Assembly (NCBI RefSeq): GCF_027596085.1
Contig: NC_072452.1
Location: forward strand, 8,335,290-8,399,289
DNA: 64,000 nucleotides
Source: Anoplopoma fimbria
Lineage: Eukaryota > Chordata > Actinopteri > Perciformes > Anoplopomatidae
Direction: 5' to 3'
Part shown: positions 51,871 to 64,000 of the stretch, piece after piece
How the letters are laid out: each line of letters opens with the position of its first letter
Position numbering within the stretch: position 1 is the first letter of the stretch
Position numbers and translations under genes: made by a program
Notes under the pieces: model-generated
Told to the model about the DNA's origin: nothing
The model's input: the letters and a program-made list of their open reading frames with translations, nothing else
Database searches by the model: none

Positions 51871-54800
51871 ATGCATGTATGTTGCATTGTTGTCATCTCC
51901 TGGCGGTGCAAACATTTTTATTAGATACAGATCTACATAGATATTTAAAAGCCTACTGAGGTTAAATAGGAACATTCATAGTATATTATATTATATATAG
52001 CAACTTAACTTATTAAATATGGGATATGCACAGACTTGTTGGCAATTGCTAAACCACATTTTATGATACTAGGCCCCTCCGAGTCGAAGCGGCTACCCGC
52101 AAAACATACACACAAAGTACTAGACATCTTAGCTGACATACTATAGTATGAGTTTTTACTGACTTTTTTTCGACATGCTAAAAAAATTTGCATCACAACT
52201 TTAGACACAAAACACCCAATAAATAGCTCTTTCCACATTCAACGCTGAAGTGCTCTAAAACACTATTATCTAGAGTGTTTGGGGTTTCTTCAACTGTAGC
52301 TTGCTGTAAAGTGAGACTATGAATACAAAGGCAACGGAAAAACAGTCAAATGTATTTATAATCGATACTTACCTACTCATAACAATATCAGACACAATCA
52401 CTTCACCAAATTACCCAAATAAATCTGATATATTGCATTTGCGGTCCTATAACTCTTTCTCCAAACCGAATCGTATTAAAAAAAATTAACTCTCTCTAGT
52501 CTCTCAGTGATCTAATTGGTTATAGTTGTTTTCACAGGTGCATATTGTTTGCAGGTGATTTATAATTGAGTGTAGTATTCCAATGGCAGTGTAAAACACA
52601 GGCTTTTAGTTTTGAATTGTGGCTTGGCAATGGAAAAAACCTGCATTAGTAACAGATCTACACAGATATTTACAAGCCACCTGAGGTTATATATTAACTT
52701 AAAGTATATCTGGTATAAACAGACTTAATTAATGGGCTGCATTTTGTCTCAGTTAGCAAGAATCTGAAATCTTCCCATCAGCAGGCTCTGTTATCAGGGT
52801 TATCTGTTCATGTTGCAGCAACATTTATGAGAGCAAAGCAAACTGGCAAAAGCATGATAGTACAAAACATTTGAAGATCACCCAAAGTCGAGGCATATAA
52901 AGACAGCCGATATCAAATTTAATATGATTTATCTTGTGTCTGTCATACTTTCAATTTTTCTGTAATTTACCGTACATTGCATTGTATTACATGGTTCTTC
53001 TCTTCTGGACATGATTACAGTCAAGTGGAGGCACATATTTGCTTTGATACGAAGACCAGATGGACTCTGGATTGAGGTTATGCATAAAAAAAGAGTTTCA
53101 TTTTTGTCATGCATAACTGCATATCAAAAGTGATAATGACTGAATGAGATAATGAATGCAGCATTCATGCAATGTGCATGTGTTGTTTTTGTAAATCTGG
53201 ATATTTAAGATAAGTAGGCCTAAACATTTTTGGAGAGGTATCCTTGACTAATTTGCTTCGGAAACAATGTTGATGGCTTCAACTTTAACATTAATAATTT
53301 TGGTCCTATAAGGCGTCAATTTTATATAATAAATGTTCTTTCTCTTGTTATGTTGCTGCCTTGCTTCTGTGTCGGTAACCAAGCCCCTCTTGCACTGTGG
53401 GAGGTTCTGTTGGTCATATGTAAATGCAATTGCAATGCATCACAAATTCACTCTTTTCAATAGCTCTTAAATGGCATAAGAGTAAGAGTAGCCTACAAAG
53501 TATATGACTTTTATTCCTGTGAAGCGTGAAATTGGCCACAGACTGCCGGCAATGCACTCATTTCTTTCAAATAATGAGTAATGTGTCAAAAGACGCATGC
53601 AATTCATTTCATATGTGAAATGAATAGAATGAACTGAGAAATTATAATAAGCATAATGGATTGTGAGATTTTTTCTTGATGAGCCATAATCATTTACATA
53701 TGTAGCATGTAAGTCAATGATCACATTAATTAAAAAGAAAGTCTTTGACACTTATGTTATGCAAATAACTTACTCTCAAGGGTCTAAGTGAATCATACAC
53801 ACATTTTCTCGAATTTCAAGAAGAAACTGAAGAGGAAAACACATGTGAACTTACTGTAAAATCATCAGTTGTTAACCCCCAACACTTTAATTGTAAGCAT
53901 TTATTAGACAGAGCGGATTCCAGCAGCTGTCTTGGATCAGACGTAGCATTATACATGCTGCACATTCAAGCATGCTATGAATCCAAATGTGATACTAATT
54001 AGATTTAAGTAGTTACACCAAAGTTACAACAGTTCATTTGTGTCATATATATATATATGGGTGTGTGTAAATAGTGCAGATTGAAATCTGGCTAACAGTT
54101 TGCAGTTTGCCATTGAGCGGATTTCCTGAGGATGACGGAACTGCCAGGAAGTGCTGATGATTGAAAGAGAGGATGTGTGAAAAGCAAAGAAAGTTGTCTA
54201 TGGTCAGGTCCAGGTTAGGGACTTTAAAACGGCAAGAGTCCCTGAGTAAGAGAAACATTGCAACAACCTCCCCCCAATGTCTCATTACAATACATAGAAA
54301 AGTGCATTGAGATTTAAAAATGCCACAAACTTGAAGCGAGACTATATAACGTGAAAAGAAGGAATAACACATTCCTCCTTTTATAACTGTTAAGTGGAAT
54401 TCATAAGCAACAAAATGCACCCTATGTCAGCTGACTACACTCAAAGGTTTTGCTGCAACAGACTATTTTACCCGGGTATGACCGGTAGCTTGAGTTGGCT
54501 TATGGTATCTATTGCGGTTAATAGTAATCTGTACTTAAGCTATACTTTAGCATTCACCATTATCCCGACATTGTCACTTGTTGTTAAATTGGACGCTGTT
54601 CAACAATAGTCTCATTTCAATATCTTAACAACAATAAAATATCAATCTGGGATGAGAAAAAAGCTCCCTCTTGCTCTCCCAAAACATTTCACTCCGTTCA
54701 GCAAAAAACACTGACTGTCATGATGTAAATTCTACAATTAAAGCTAATTTCTACCACAAAGATATATATATCAATCTCCCTATCACCACAACGATGCAAG

Positions 54801-56319
54801 ACTGATGTTTCTAATCATTTTCAGATTTACCTATTCACAGGGCCAGAAGGTGCATGCTGTGTTGAGGGGCAAACAGGGGTTAATACTGTCATAATTAATA
54901 ATTAACATCACTGGTACAGTTTGTCACTGGGGTTTTCCATGCACTCTTATGGCAACTCAGTCTGGTGACTTGTCAACTGTGAATCCAGAGTAAAGCCGGA
55001 ATAATCATTCTAACACATTCGAGAACAATGTTATCTCTGATATATAAATATGTAAATCTAGCGTGAGTAACCAGAATATTTGCATTCTTTTGGGATGCAA
55101 AACGAAAGTACAGTCGTCACAAACCCTCTGCTGTCTGTGTTTGTGCATCTTTCTGTGTTCATACCACCAATGTGAGTGAGAATGCATTGACATCTTGGAA
55201 GTTTCTGCAGTGTTGATTGTGCTTTGCTGATTTCCAATGAGAGGCTCGTGTGCACCGGGTGGGCAGCGACCGGCTACATTAATGCTCAAAGCAGCCACGA
55301 GAAAGAGGTTCCGAATCGACTGAGCAGTCATTATGCATGAGCACACACCCTGACCCTGACTTTGCAGGTCAACAAACTCATACTGTGGAGCTGCCAATAA
55401 AAGTCTCACTCAGCTGACCCTGTCCGAGTAACGTTATGGAGCGAAATGTAACGCAGCTGCTCTCCCAGTGATTCACCTCTGTAATCTTGGCTTGAGAGGG
55501 ATGGGACAAGCCTGCAGGATGAGGCTAATTAGAGGTCATTATGACACTAATGACATAATGGCACAATAACACAGCCTTGTACAAAAATCACAGGTTAAAC
55601 AGGACAGGGCTTGTGCCCTTTGATCTTATTTTACATAGAGTGCAGTCGCCCTGTGGCAAACACAAGTTTGTGATACTTACATGTTTTGTTGAGCAAGATA
55701 ATCTTCACAAATGAACACTACCTTTATTGAATCTAGAACGAAATTGCCAAGCTAACGTTAGGCTTTAAACGAACTACACCACGGTCACATGAGCGTGAGT
55801 ACCAAACTGATGCTGTAAAGGCGGACTAGTCGGCGTGATGATGTTTAGTAGTCTGAATAAGTCACTTGTTAGCAACCACCTTTTTTAAGACACGTAAAAG
55901 TTTCAAACTTTAGGGCGGTATTTGCTGACATATTTTCTATCGTAGAACCAAGCATTAAATATCTCCACATATAACCAAAAGCCCAAACAAAACCCCCATT
56001 GACTTAGAGAGGTGGGGCCGAGAGGTGCATAAATGCTGACTCATTACTCGGTTTTAGGACTCATTCCTGCAGCACGCTTTAAGAGGAAATGGAAACGACA
56101 GTATCATTTGACATGACGATGACAATGTCAGTTTACATCAAATTTCAATAGACCATTGTATTAGACAGAACACTCGCTTTTCTCTTATTCATCTGGAACA
56201 TGTTGCGCAAGTATCTTCTCATACATCGTAGAAGTAAAAGGATTGTATTGTTATCTTGAGAATATATTTTTTAGTCTGTCACAGACATATCAACAGTAAT
56301 GTCAAATTCTTTTCACAGC

Positions 56320-56420
56320 AGTCCTTACAACAGTTGAGATAGTCGAGCTATTTCAGTCTGAACCAAAGTGGTGAACCGACTGACCCTCTCTGCCATCGCT
56401 AGAGCCACACTGTGTACGTG
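56320..56420. repeat. dispersed fish repeat fragment
   Basis: TTTCAGTCTGAACCAAAGTG, GTGAACCGACTGACC and CATCGCTAGAGCCA are the end motif of the same family. Confidence 0.5.
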
Positions 56421-58164
56421 ATCAGGCTGGTGAACAGCAGACGATTTTGAGGACAAACAAATTAATGCATTTGCAAGTCTGATATTTATCGCACCTGTAG
56501 TTTTACGGTTCAATGCACAGTACAGTCTGTTCTTGAAAACTTGCGATATTACACTCAGAATGCAAATTCTCTGACAAATGTAACTCATATTACTGGACAA
56601 ACTGTGTCAAAAAAAATTATGCTTTTCTCTGTAAAAGCACACTCAGGAAGTGTTGTTGGCTAATTTTAGGCTGCTAAACCGTGCCACTGGGAGGTGTTTT
56701 TTTCTGCTTCGCCTTCACTTCTAGTTCCTCTTTTCTGCTGCCAGGAGACACACTGTATACCACTTATCAGATACCACCCAGAGGAAGAAGCAAATTGAGG
56801 TTGCATAACCACTTAGGAGCCATGAATGAGGTCAGTGACTTGCTGCTATAGCTTGGAGACAATCACCCATGTTTTGTTGATCCAAATCTTTTTATAAAAC
56901 AATAAATGATAACAGATGGGTCAATGCATCATTAAAGTAAGAAACTTAATGGGAATGTGCACTATGATGAGCATGCTGGGCATTTCCCATCCACATGAGA
57001 ACATCAGATGTATATTGAGGTAAGTTTGAGTGTTTGAATCCTGCAATACTATGTGCTCTTCACCCGAAATAAATATGTCAGTTCACTGGTGGGTTGCTGC
57101 TTTGTACAGAACATGGCATATCACAGTAATACTTTAATACCCATATGGGAAAAATTTGCCTTCAGGGTTTTCTGCCAAAAAGGCTTTATTTGAACCAAAA
57201 ACACAATCTTTTCCTAAAGCTAACCAATGGGTTTGTTGCCCAAACTCAAGGAGATTTCTGGCAGAACGCCCTAAAAGCAAACATCTCCCATGTGCAAGTA
57301 GTACGCTGACCTCACTAGCAAAACTCCAATTGGCGATGCAAACCCATAAAAACTGCAATTATAGTCAAATGATCTCAATTCTCTTATTTATAGAACTTCA
57401 GATGGTTGTCTGGGCAGCATGGGGTGCAGGACAACTATGTGGAATGACCTTCAGATTCCCACCACATCACAGATCCAGTATCCATCTGATCGATCAATGG
57501 GGTTGGTCAAGCTGATCCCCTTCTTGCATTAACATGTTCCTCATCGATAATGTTATTGAACGTGCTGTGCCAACATCTCTCCACATCACCCTTTCCTGAT
57601 ATCTTAACATTTTGTTACACTCTGTTGATCACATGAAGATATCCTCTCTCGTGCAACTAGGGTCAAAGCCAAGAGCAAGAGAGAAAACTGTGTGTGCACT
57701 GATGAAGATTTAATGTGTTGCTCAAGGACCCGAAGCAGAATGAAATGTATGCACACTGCTACAAGGGCGGATTGAAAATCTCATGACCCACAAGTCTTTT
57801 TTAAAATTATACTTACATTTTATCGATCAAATGACCATATACTGTACTTTTCACGGTAAATGGACAGCAACTTAAAGTGATGTACTGTGTCTATTGGTAT
57901 AGATGAGAAGGACAAAGTTCAGAGAAGGAAACTGTTAAAGAGACGATGAATTATTCTCTGTGCGGAAGAACACTGAGACAGATTGTTAACATTGTCTACA
58001 GTATGGAGAGCAATGGGGGCCATACTAAGTATCTCTAATCTTAAACGTTTAATATAACAAAACTGATAGTCTACAGTCTGACTGGCAGCTCTTTGAGGTT
58101 TTTCCTAGAAACAGTGGCTCTAATGTTTACCACGTCAACATTTTTTAATCGGTACAAAAATACA

Positions 58165-58370
58165 AAATACAGCTGAGGCTGATGGGAATGCTATTAGTCA
58201 TGAACCAAAGTATTGAAGAAATTGAAAAATGTACCTCATGAAAAGTCAGGGGTCAGCAAAGTTCTTGCAATTGAAGGATATGACTCTGTTGGCAAATGTC
58301 ACTCCAATAATTGTTGTATTTCAGTCTGGACCAAAGAGTTGACTTATAGAGCCAAGGTGAAAAATTAATT
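58165..58370. repeat. dispersed fish repeat fragment
   Basis: CAGCTGAGGCTGATGGGAAT, GAACCAAAGTATTG, GTCAGGGGTCAGCAAAGTT and TTTCAGTCTGGACCAAAG appear in the family's order. Confidence 0.55.
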
Positions 58371-61300
58371 TAAAAAAATGACGTCATTAGTATGTGCTTT
58401 CGATTGTTCATGTGTCCCCAGTGATGCATTTGCCTACCAAAACTATTGGAAACTGGACTTTTTCAAGAGGGACATGCAGAACATTTAATTTGAACTGAGC
58501 TGATATGTAAATGGCCAACAGGGAAAAGTGAGGAATATGTGAGTCTGAGTGAAAATCATATGTTTTTCATGACTTTGTTCACTCTCAGACAACTTTTTCG
58601 TTTCTTCTCCGCAAGTTGCATGTATCAAAAAACTTTGCCTTTATGGATTTGATAATCACACCAACAGCAATTATATCTAACAACTTTACTCCCGACATAA
58701 ACTCTTCCTCAGTGCCTTCCTGTTTCGAGGGCAGTTTATCACCACATCGGTACCGTATATTGACACAGTATGTGCCGTTTGATTCCTGTTTGTAAGCTTC
58801 TCATTTCCTTTCCTCTGAACTATTGCTTCTGCAATTTTGCACAACAGGTCTGCTAGCCAGTCACGTTCCCTGGCTTTTAAAAACAGAACTGAGAATGCAG
58901 GAAACTTGTGTGCAAATGGTTTGTGTGTGAAAAACCAAAGATAGTTGGAAGAGAGCGAGGGACAAAAGAAAAGAATGGAGAGGTTGTACAGCCCATGTCA
59001 GGTTACAACATGTGATGAAATGTGCACCGGCGCCGATATATTGATAGTTTGGTGTAAAACTTAAATCTGTATTTCACCCTTTTTAATGCATCTCTCTGTC
59101 CTACTGTAGTTTCTGGTTTGCACCCTGACCACAGAGTTGATTGTTCTCCTTGTTTGGAGAGAGACAGGGTGCAGCCAGAGCCCGGCATTAAACCTTGACT
59201 GCAGCCAACAGAAGGGTGACACACAGTTAATACAAACTCTGACGTGCCTAGGAGCACACATCTGCCAAGACACACACACAGTTGTAAATCCTCACCCACG
59301 GAACACAGTTAGCTGCTAATGTTAGCTCTGGAGAGGCTGCGGAGAAGTGCATTCACCAGCATCCGAGAGTGTTTTGAAAATGGCAACTTTCCTACAGTCT
59401 CTCTTATTCTTTGCAAGTCATTGCAGTTGTAATAATGCATGCTCCGTTATCAGCAAAAAGGAGAGCTTTTATGTATTATGTTTCGTCCCAAGGGAAATAC
59501 AAGGCGGTTCACAGAAACCCAGATCAGACAAAAATTAGGCAAAAGAGATTCGGTATGAGTCTCTAGAAAATGGTATCGTTTGATAATTTTACATCCCCCA
59601 ATGACAACGTGGTGCAATAAGTAAGCGTCATGGCAGGAAAGATGCAGGACATGTTCACACGACATGAAAACCACTGTGTTTTCCCATCACAGGATCAATA
59701 AACCCAGGATGTTATTTCCTTTAAAAGAAAGTAAAGTTGTTTGAAAAGAACTGTGAGTTATGCTGTACGTCATACAGCTAGCATTAATACATTAGCTCAA
59801 CCTTTAGTAACTGTCTGATGACACTGCCCGCGGCATGCCATGTTCCCCTTGCAACTTACTGATTTAAAGGGAGGCTGTGCCTTCTCAGAATTCCCTATTT
59901 TTCGGTTTTGACAAATGATTGTTTATGACAGCCTAAATATTCTGAAAATGAATAACGTATCAAATAACAATTGTTTGGCCTCTGATGTTGTTGCTGGCTG
60001 CCTTAGCGAGAACGGCTCAACCAAGCAACTTCACACTCAACGCAGCAGTAAAGTAATATGCTATTGGCACCCCTGTGTACACGGACATTAAATCACACAT
60101 TCAGTACGCTGTGCAATGTGTTGCATACATTTTGATGGAGCAAACTATTCTTCATATCCCCTTTCTAACTAACCAGTACTGGTCCCAAGCGACTTTGTAG
60201 GTCAGCTCATCCAGCTTACCTACAGAGAAAATCCTCCTCGACGATTTGGGTTTAAAAAGAAAAATCCCTCTGCATCACTGTGGATAAGGCCAAACAAACT
60301 GAGCTACAACTAATTACAAACAACATTGCTGTGACCCTCTCTGTGCTGCGTTAGCTCCTTCTAACCTTCATCTTTGGATGGCCATATTGAAGATTTGTCC
60401 ACCAAGGAACAGTGGAGCGCTCCGGTTTTACCCACTGAGAGGTAGACTATCATTCTTTACAATGTCTTGACATGATCAATACTGCTCTATGAGACAGAAC
60501 TTTAATGTGAATCCTAACCATTCATCAGACATCGTGGCCTAGCTGGGAGATGGCATTCCTTTTGTACCGCATGTGTGGAGGAATTTTTGCTTATCACCAA
60601 ATCTTACTGGTAAATCCTCCATAAAACATTTGCAACTAAAGAATTAATTCTGTCACCTCTCATTCACCCCTCTCCCATTACAAAACTCATCTTTCCTAAT
60701 TACAGACTTGTGAATTCGGTAGTCAGTGATTGGTTAGAGCATTGATTTAATTTATAATGACCACAAAAGCTGTTTAGAAATGAGTAGCAAGTATTCTTTA
60801 AGATTTGTATTTACAGATACAACTTTAGATGCAAGCACAAATATATAAATATGTTGGTGATAAAGAAATTAAGATTGACAAGATCAATGCTCCTTATAGG
60901 AAATTTACGTGGACGAATGGCACCCAAAACAATCAGTTTTCTTAAGAATTTTATCAAAATAAAAAGGAACACATGACAAAAAACAAGATTTGTCCTATGT
61001 CAACATTTTTTTGCTTTACCCTTACATACCTATAATATAGATACTGCCAAAGATAACGTTATGGGCATAGTATTGCCGGACAGTCATTGATGCATGTGTT
61101 TCAATATTCTCAATTAAGAGCACACTATTCAAGCATGTTATCTGTGGAATCTGTGGAACGGAAAGCTGTCCCTGTAAGCTTCATTATTTAAGTTAATGTT
61201 TTGAAGTTTCTATATATTTAAGCTTGCAGGCTTAATTAATTAAAATCATTACATTTAAGTATCTGCCTGCAAGTTTGCACATTCAATTCCATGATTGCAA

Positions 61301-63704
61301 ACTTTATTGGGTTTCCTTAAAAAAAAAAGGTCTGTTATGCATCATTATGTGTGTGTCTGTCTGCGTGTCCACAGGCTTTTGACTTGCTGTGGAGATTTGT
61401 ACCTTTTTGTAAACGCAAGGAGAGTCAAAGACGCTGGAAAATCCCACAAAATTGATCAATCAGCTCAATAGTTCTGTCAATCATGTGACCGTGCTCACAA
61501 CCAGCTGTTGCACAGAACCAGGTAATATGATCTGAAATTTTTTTAAAACCACTTTAACATGTCAAAGATAAATGTGTAGAAATCCTATAGTAGCCTACAT
61601 TTACAATTAAGTCATGTTAGCATGACTTTAAAAAAATGGTTCACTTTATCGAAATATCTGTTTAAATTAAACAATATAACTTTGATACACCATGGACGGA
61701 AACACACACAAATGTTTAATCCATGTCATATTGAGTGTTTGTTAATATCCTGTTACTGTGACCATAATAGGTACTATTTTATTTTCTTGTCAAGCAAAAT
61801 AACAGTTACTTGTCAAAGAGACGAGTAGGAATGGCTGAAGCAACGTTCCTCGCCACTGTTGACTTGCAGCTGCACTTTAAGTTACATTTTTGACATGCAT
61901 TTTTGTCTGCCAGATCCATTTGTCTGTCACACTATCTTGTCAAAGCAGATAGATGTCATCACTTGGAAACACACCATCACGGTACCCATCAGTCACTGTA
62001 AATGTTTTGGTTGCCAGTATGTGCAAAGGTTAGTGTCTTAAAAGCAGGAATATCATTGTGAGTCAATAATTATTGCAAACCTGACAATTTATCACATCAG
62101 TGGTATTGTGGGTAGAAGTCATAAGTCTAAAAGCATAATACAATACAATATATAGAACTGTAAGAGATGGACAACTCAGATATGTTGTAAATAATACTGG
62201 TTTCCACACATTGTTTTTTTTTTGTCTGGTTGGATTCAAACAAACCAAAATACTAGGTTTGGTTAATCCAACATATTGACTCTTATAGTTCAAGTTGAGA
62301 ACTTGTATTGCTGCTAACTAATTAGCAAATCACAATGAGTTGGAGCGATGTACTGAAGCAAACAGAACACTTATAGCTCAGAGTTTTTTCTCCTCTGTGG
62401 TAGTTTCAGACTTTCCTCATATCTTGACGGACAATTATTACATTCCATTACCTTCTTGTGTCAATATAAATCATGTTTATTATCTTCAACTCAACCTTAT
62501 GAATCTTAAAGAATAATTGTTCAAGGAAGAAGCCAATCAAATGACCTCGCCTCTTTGTGTACTGTATCATTTGTTTCAGATATCGTTAACCTTTTCTCAT
62601 GTTTTGTGGCAAATGTCAGAGGGTGGCGATTGACAATGATGCAGGAAACACATGGTCAATACCCAGGAAGAATAATAGCATCTGAACCTTCTTCCACAGG
62701 AAGCAATCATTACAAGTCAAGATTAATAGAAGGTAAAGACTACTAGAGTTTATACACTTGTGTATTAATCCTGATTTGCAAATTTGATAAATAGTTTGTA
62801 CATATTCCTCTGTAAATATGGAGCACTTATAGTAGAAGTTCGGTGGAAGTGAAAAAAATAAGTTTTTTGGTTTTGAACCTTCTTTCAGTGGAAGAGTTTA
62901 GGTAAAATACATTATTTATTTATAGTTGCCTTTTTCTTATGGAAATTCAGGGATAGTATTAGTGACATTTTGTTTGTTGTTTTGGAAAATGATCACCTCT
63001 GAGGTTTAAAATAAACTGCTACTTTAAACTTAAATTTACAGGCTACTGTGCAGCCGGACATTCTTGGGAGTGGGAAGTGGGAGAGTCACACAGCATGTTA
63101 TGTCAAGATTTCCCCTAGACTTACGGACTTACAATGTCTCTTATTGCCACAAACAACAGGCTAAAGTGATATTATAGGATGTCAAAACATATCTACAGGC
63201 ATATGTTAAGAGAAACAGTTTCTTTGTTCTGTCATTTTTCATGTATGTTCAGCATTTGAAGGGGGAAAGACCCCATCATAGATAAGGCAGTGATTAAAAT
63301 GTATCCTCCGGCAGTAGGTTGTATTAAAGAAGAATATGATTCTTATTATAAGGGGGTATAGGGTTGCATATTGAAACACGCCCAAGTGCTCAGTGAGCTA
63401 GATGGTGGCACACATAACTCGACACATAGCACATTTACACCTTTACTGTGGGGTTTATCAAATGCTATTGACAATTCACTAAGTCCCACCTGTCTTAGTA
63501 CACTTTCCTACACCTGCCAAGGTTTCATTCTAGTAAGACTTGATTGCAGTTTACAAGCCGCCTTAAAAAAATCCTAGTCATTTTTGAAACTGTAGGTAAT
63601 TGATTTATAGATAGACTAAAGTGTGCTTCTCATTTTTATCCAGTTTGTAGCAACTGTACAGCTAATCACTCAGTGAGTTGGTTGCGGTTTCGATCTAACC
63701 TATA

Positions 63705-64000
63705 TTAAAGTGGCCCTATTATGCTTTTCCACTTTTTCCCTCTTCTTTAGTGTGTTATATATATTTTTTTTACATGTAAAAGGTTCGTAGAGTATATAGC
63801 CTGAAGGCCACACCTAAAAGGAGTTACCCCCACCCGGGTTTGAACCCTGCTGTGAGCTATTGTTCATGTGTCATTCTCTGGAGGAAGAGTTTTTTGAAAT
63901 GTGAAACGTTGACCAATCACAACAGAGCGGGCTAGCTGACCAATCAGAGCAGACTTTGCTTTCTGGAGGGAGGAGCAAGCGCTACAACGGAGCATTTCAG
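63705..64000. mobile_element. TTAA-type MITE, cut by the window edge
   Basis: It begins TTAAAGTGGCCCTATTATGC and contains the paired CCAATCACAACAGAGCGGG and CCAATCAGAGCAGA motifs of a very common fish repeat. The right end is outside the window. Confidence 0.65.

Larger units (their letters stand above)
49291..63704. other. long non-coding stretch upstream of adrb2
   Basis: AT-rich sequence with dispersed-repeat fragments and no readable coding exon. In human, HTR4 lies upstream of ADRB2 in divergent orientation, but no serotonin-receptor segment is visible, so it would lie beyond the right edge. A perfect CRE (TGACGTCA) occurs at 58379-58386. Confidence 0.4.

Noticed and set aside
46000..64000. 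HTR4 exons expected upstream of ADRB2
   Set aside because: No GPCR motifs readable on either strand in this part.

Overview
This window is vertebrate, almost certainly from a teleost fish, probably a spiny-rayed (percomorph) species. The evidence is spliced vertebrate genes with short introns, dense (CA)n and (GA)n microsatellites, and several small DNA-transposon families typical of fish (hAT, Tc1-like, TTAA-flanked piggyBac-like). Two protein-coding genes are well supported. They face each other tail to tail with about 14 kb between their stop codons.

Gene 1, sh3tc2 (15471-29974, + strand). I reconstruct 22 coding exons that keep one reading frame across every junction, giving about 1516 residues. 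The protein has a potentially myristoylated N-terminus, two SH3 domains, a long Ser/Pro and acidic linker, a large TPR array and a fish-type acidic C-terminal tail. The first two coding exons (25 and 99 nt) are too short to find by ORF length and were placed by splice signals and phase. Gene 2, adrb2 (44050-45291, - strand), is an intronless beta-2 adrenergic receptor CDS of 413 residues, with a recognisable TATA/CCAAT promoter at about 45.8 kb, an upstream ORF and a long (CA)n repeat in its leader. The convergent pair SH3TC2/ADRB2 is also found on human 5q32, which supports orthology of both genes.

Region by region: 1-15 kb holds no recognisable coding exon. It contains microsatellites, a LINE 3' end, a Tc1-like MITE and a hAT MITE with perfect 8-bp target duplications. 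In human, ABLIM3 lies on this side of SH3TC2, but no LIM-domain exon is visible here. From 15.5 to 30.4 kb is sh3tc2, whose introns carry a 0.43-kb direct duplication flanking exons 7-8 and a TTAA-flanked MITE. From 30.7 to 36 kb is the least explained part: a 1-kb open frame built of exact 390-bp in-frame repeats, without an ATG but with a splice-acceptor-like start, flanked by diverged direct repeats and followed by two exon-like segments. From 38.6 to 39.7 kb is a 1065-bp hAT element with perfect 8-bp target duplications and a decayed zinc-finger ORF. From 44 to 46.1 kb is adrb2, its leader, its promoter and a nearby long hairpin. From 46 to 64 kb I see no coding gene, only dispersed fish repeats, microsatellites and, at the right edge, a TTAA-type MITE cut by the window.

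SH3TC2 is known in mammals as a Rab11-linked endosomal adaptor needed in Schwann cells; ADRB2 is a Gs-coupled catecholamine receptor. Nothing in the sequence says they act together. Their proximity is ancient synteny.
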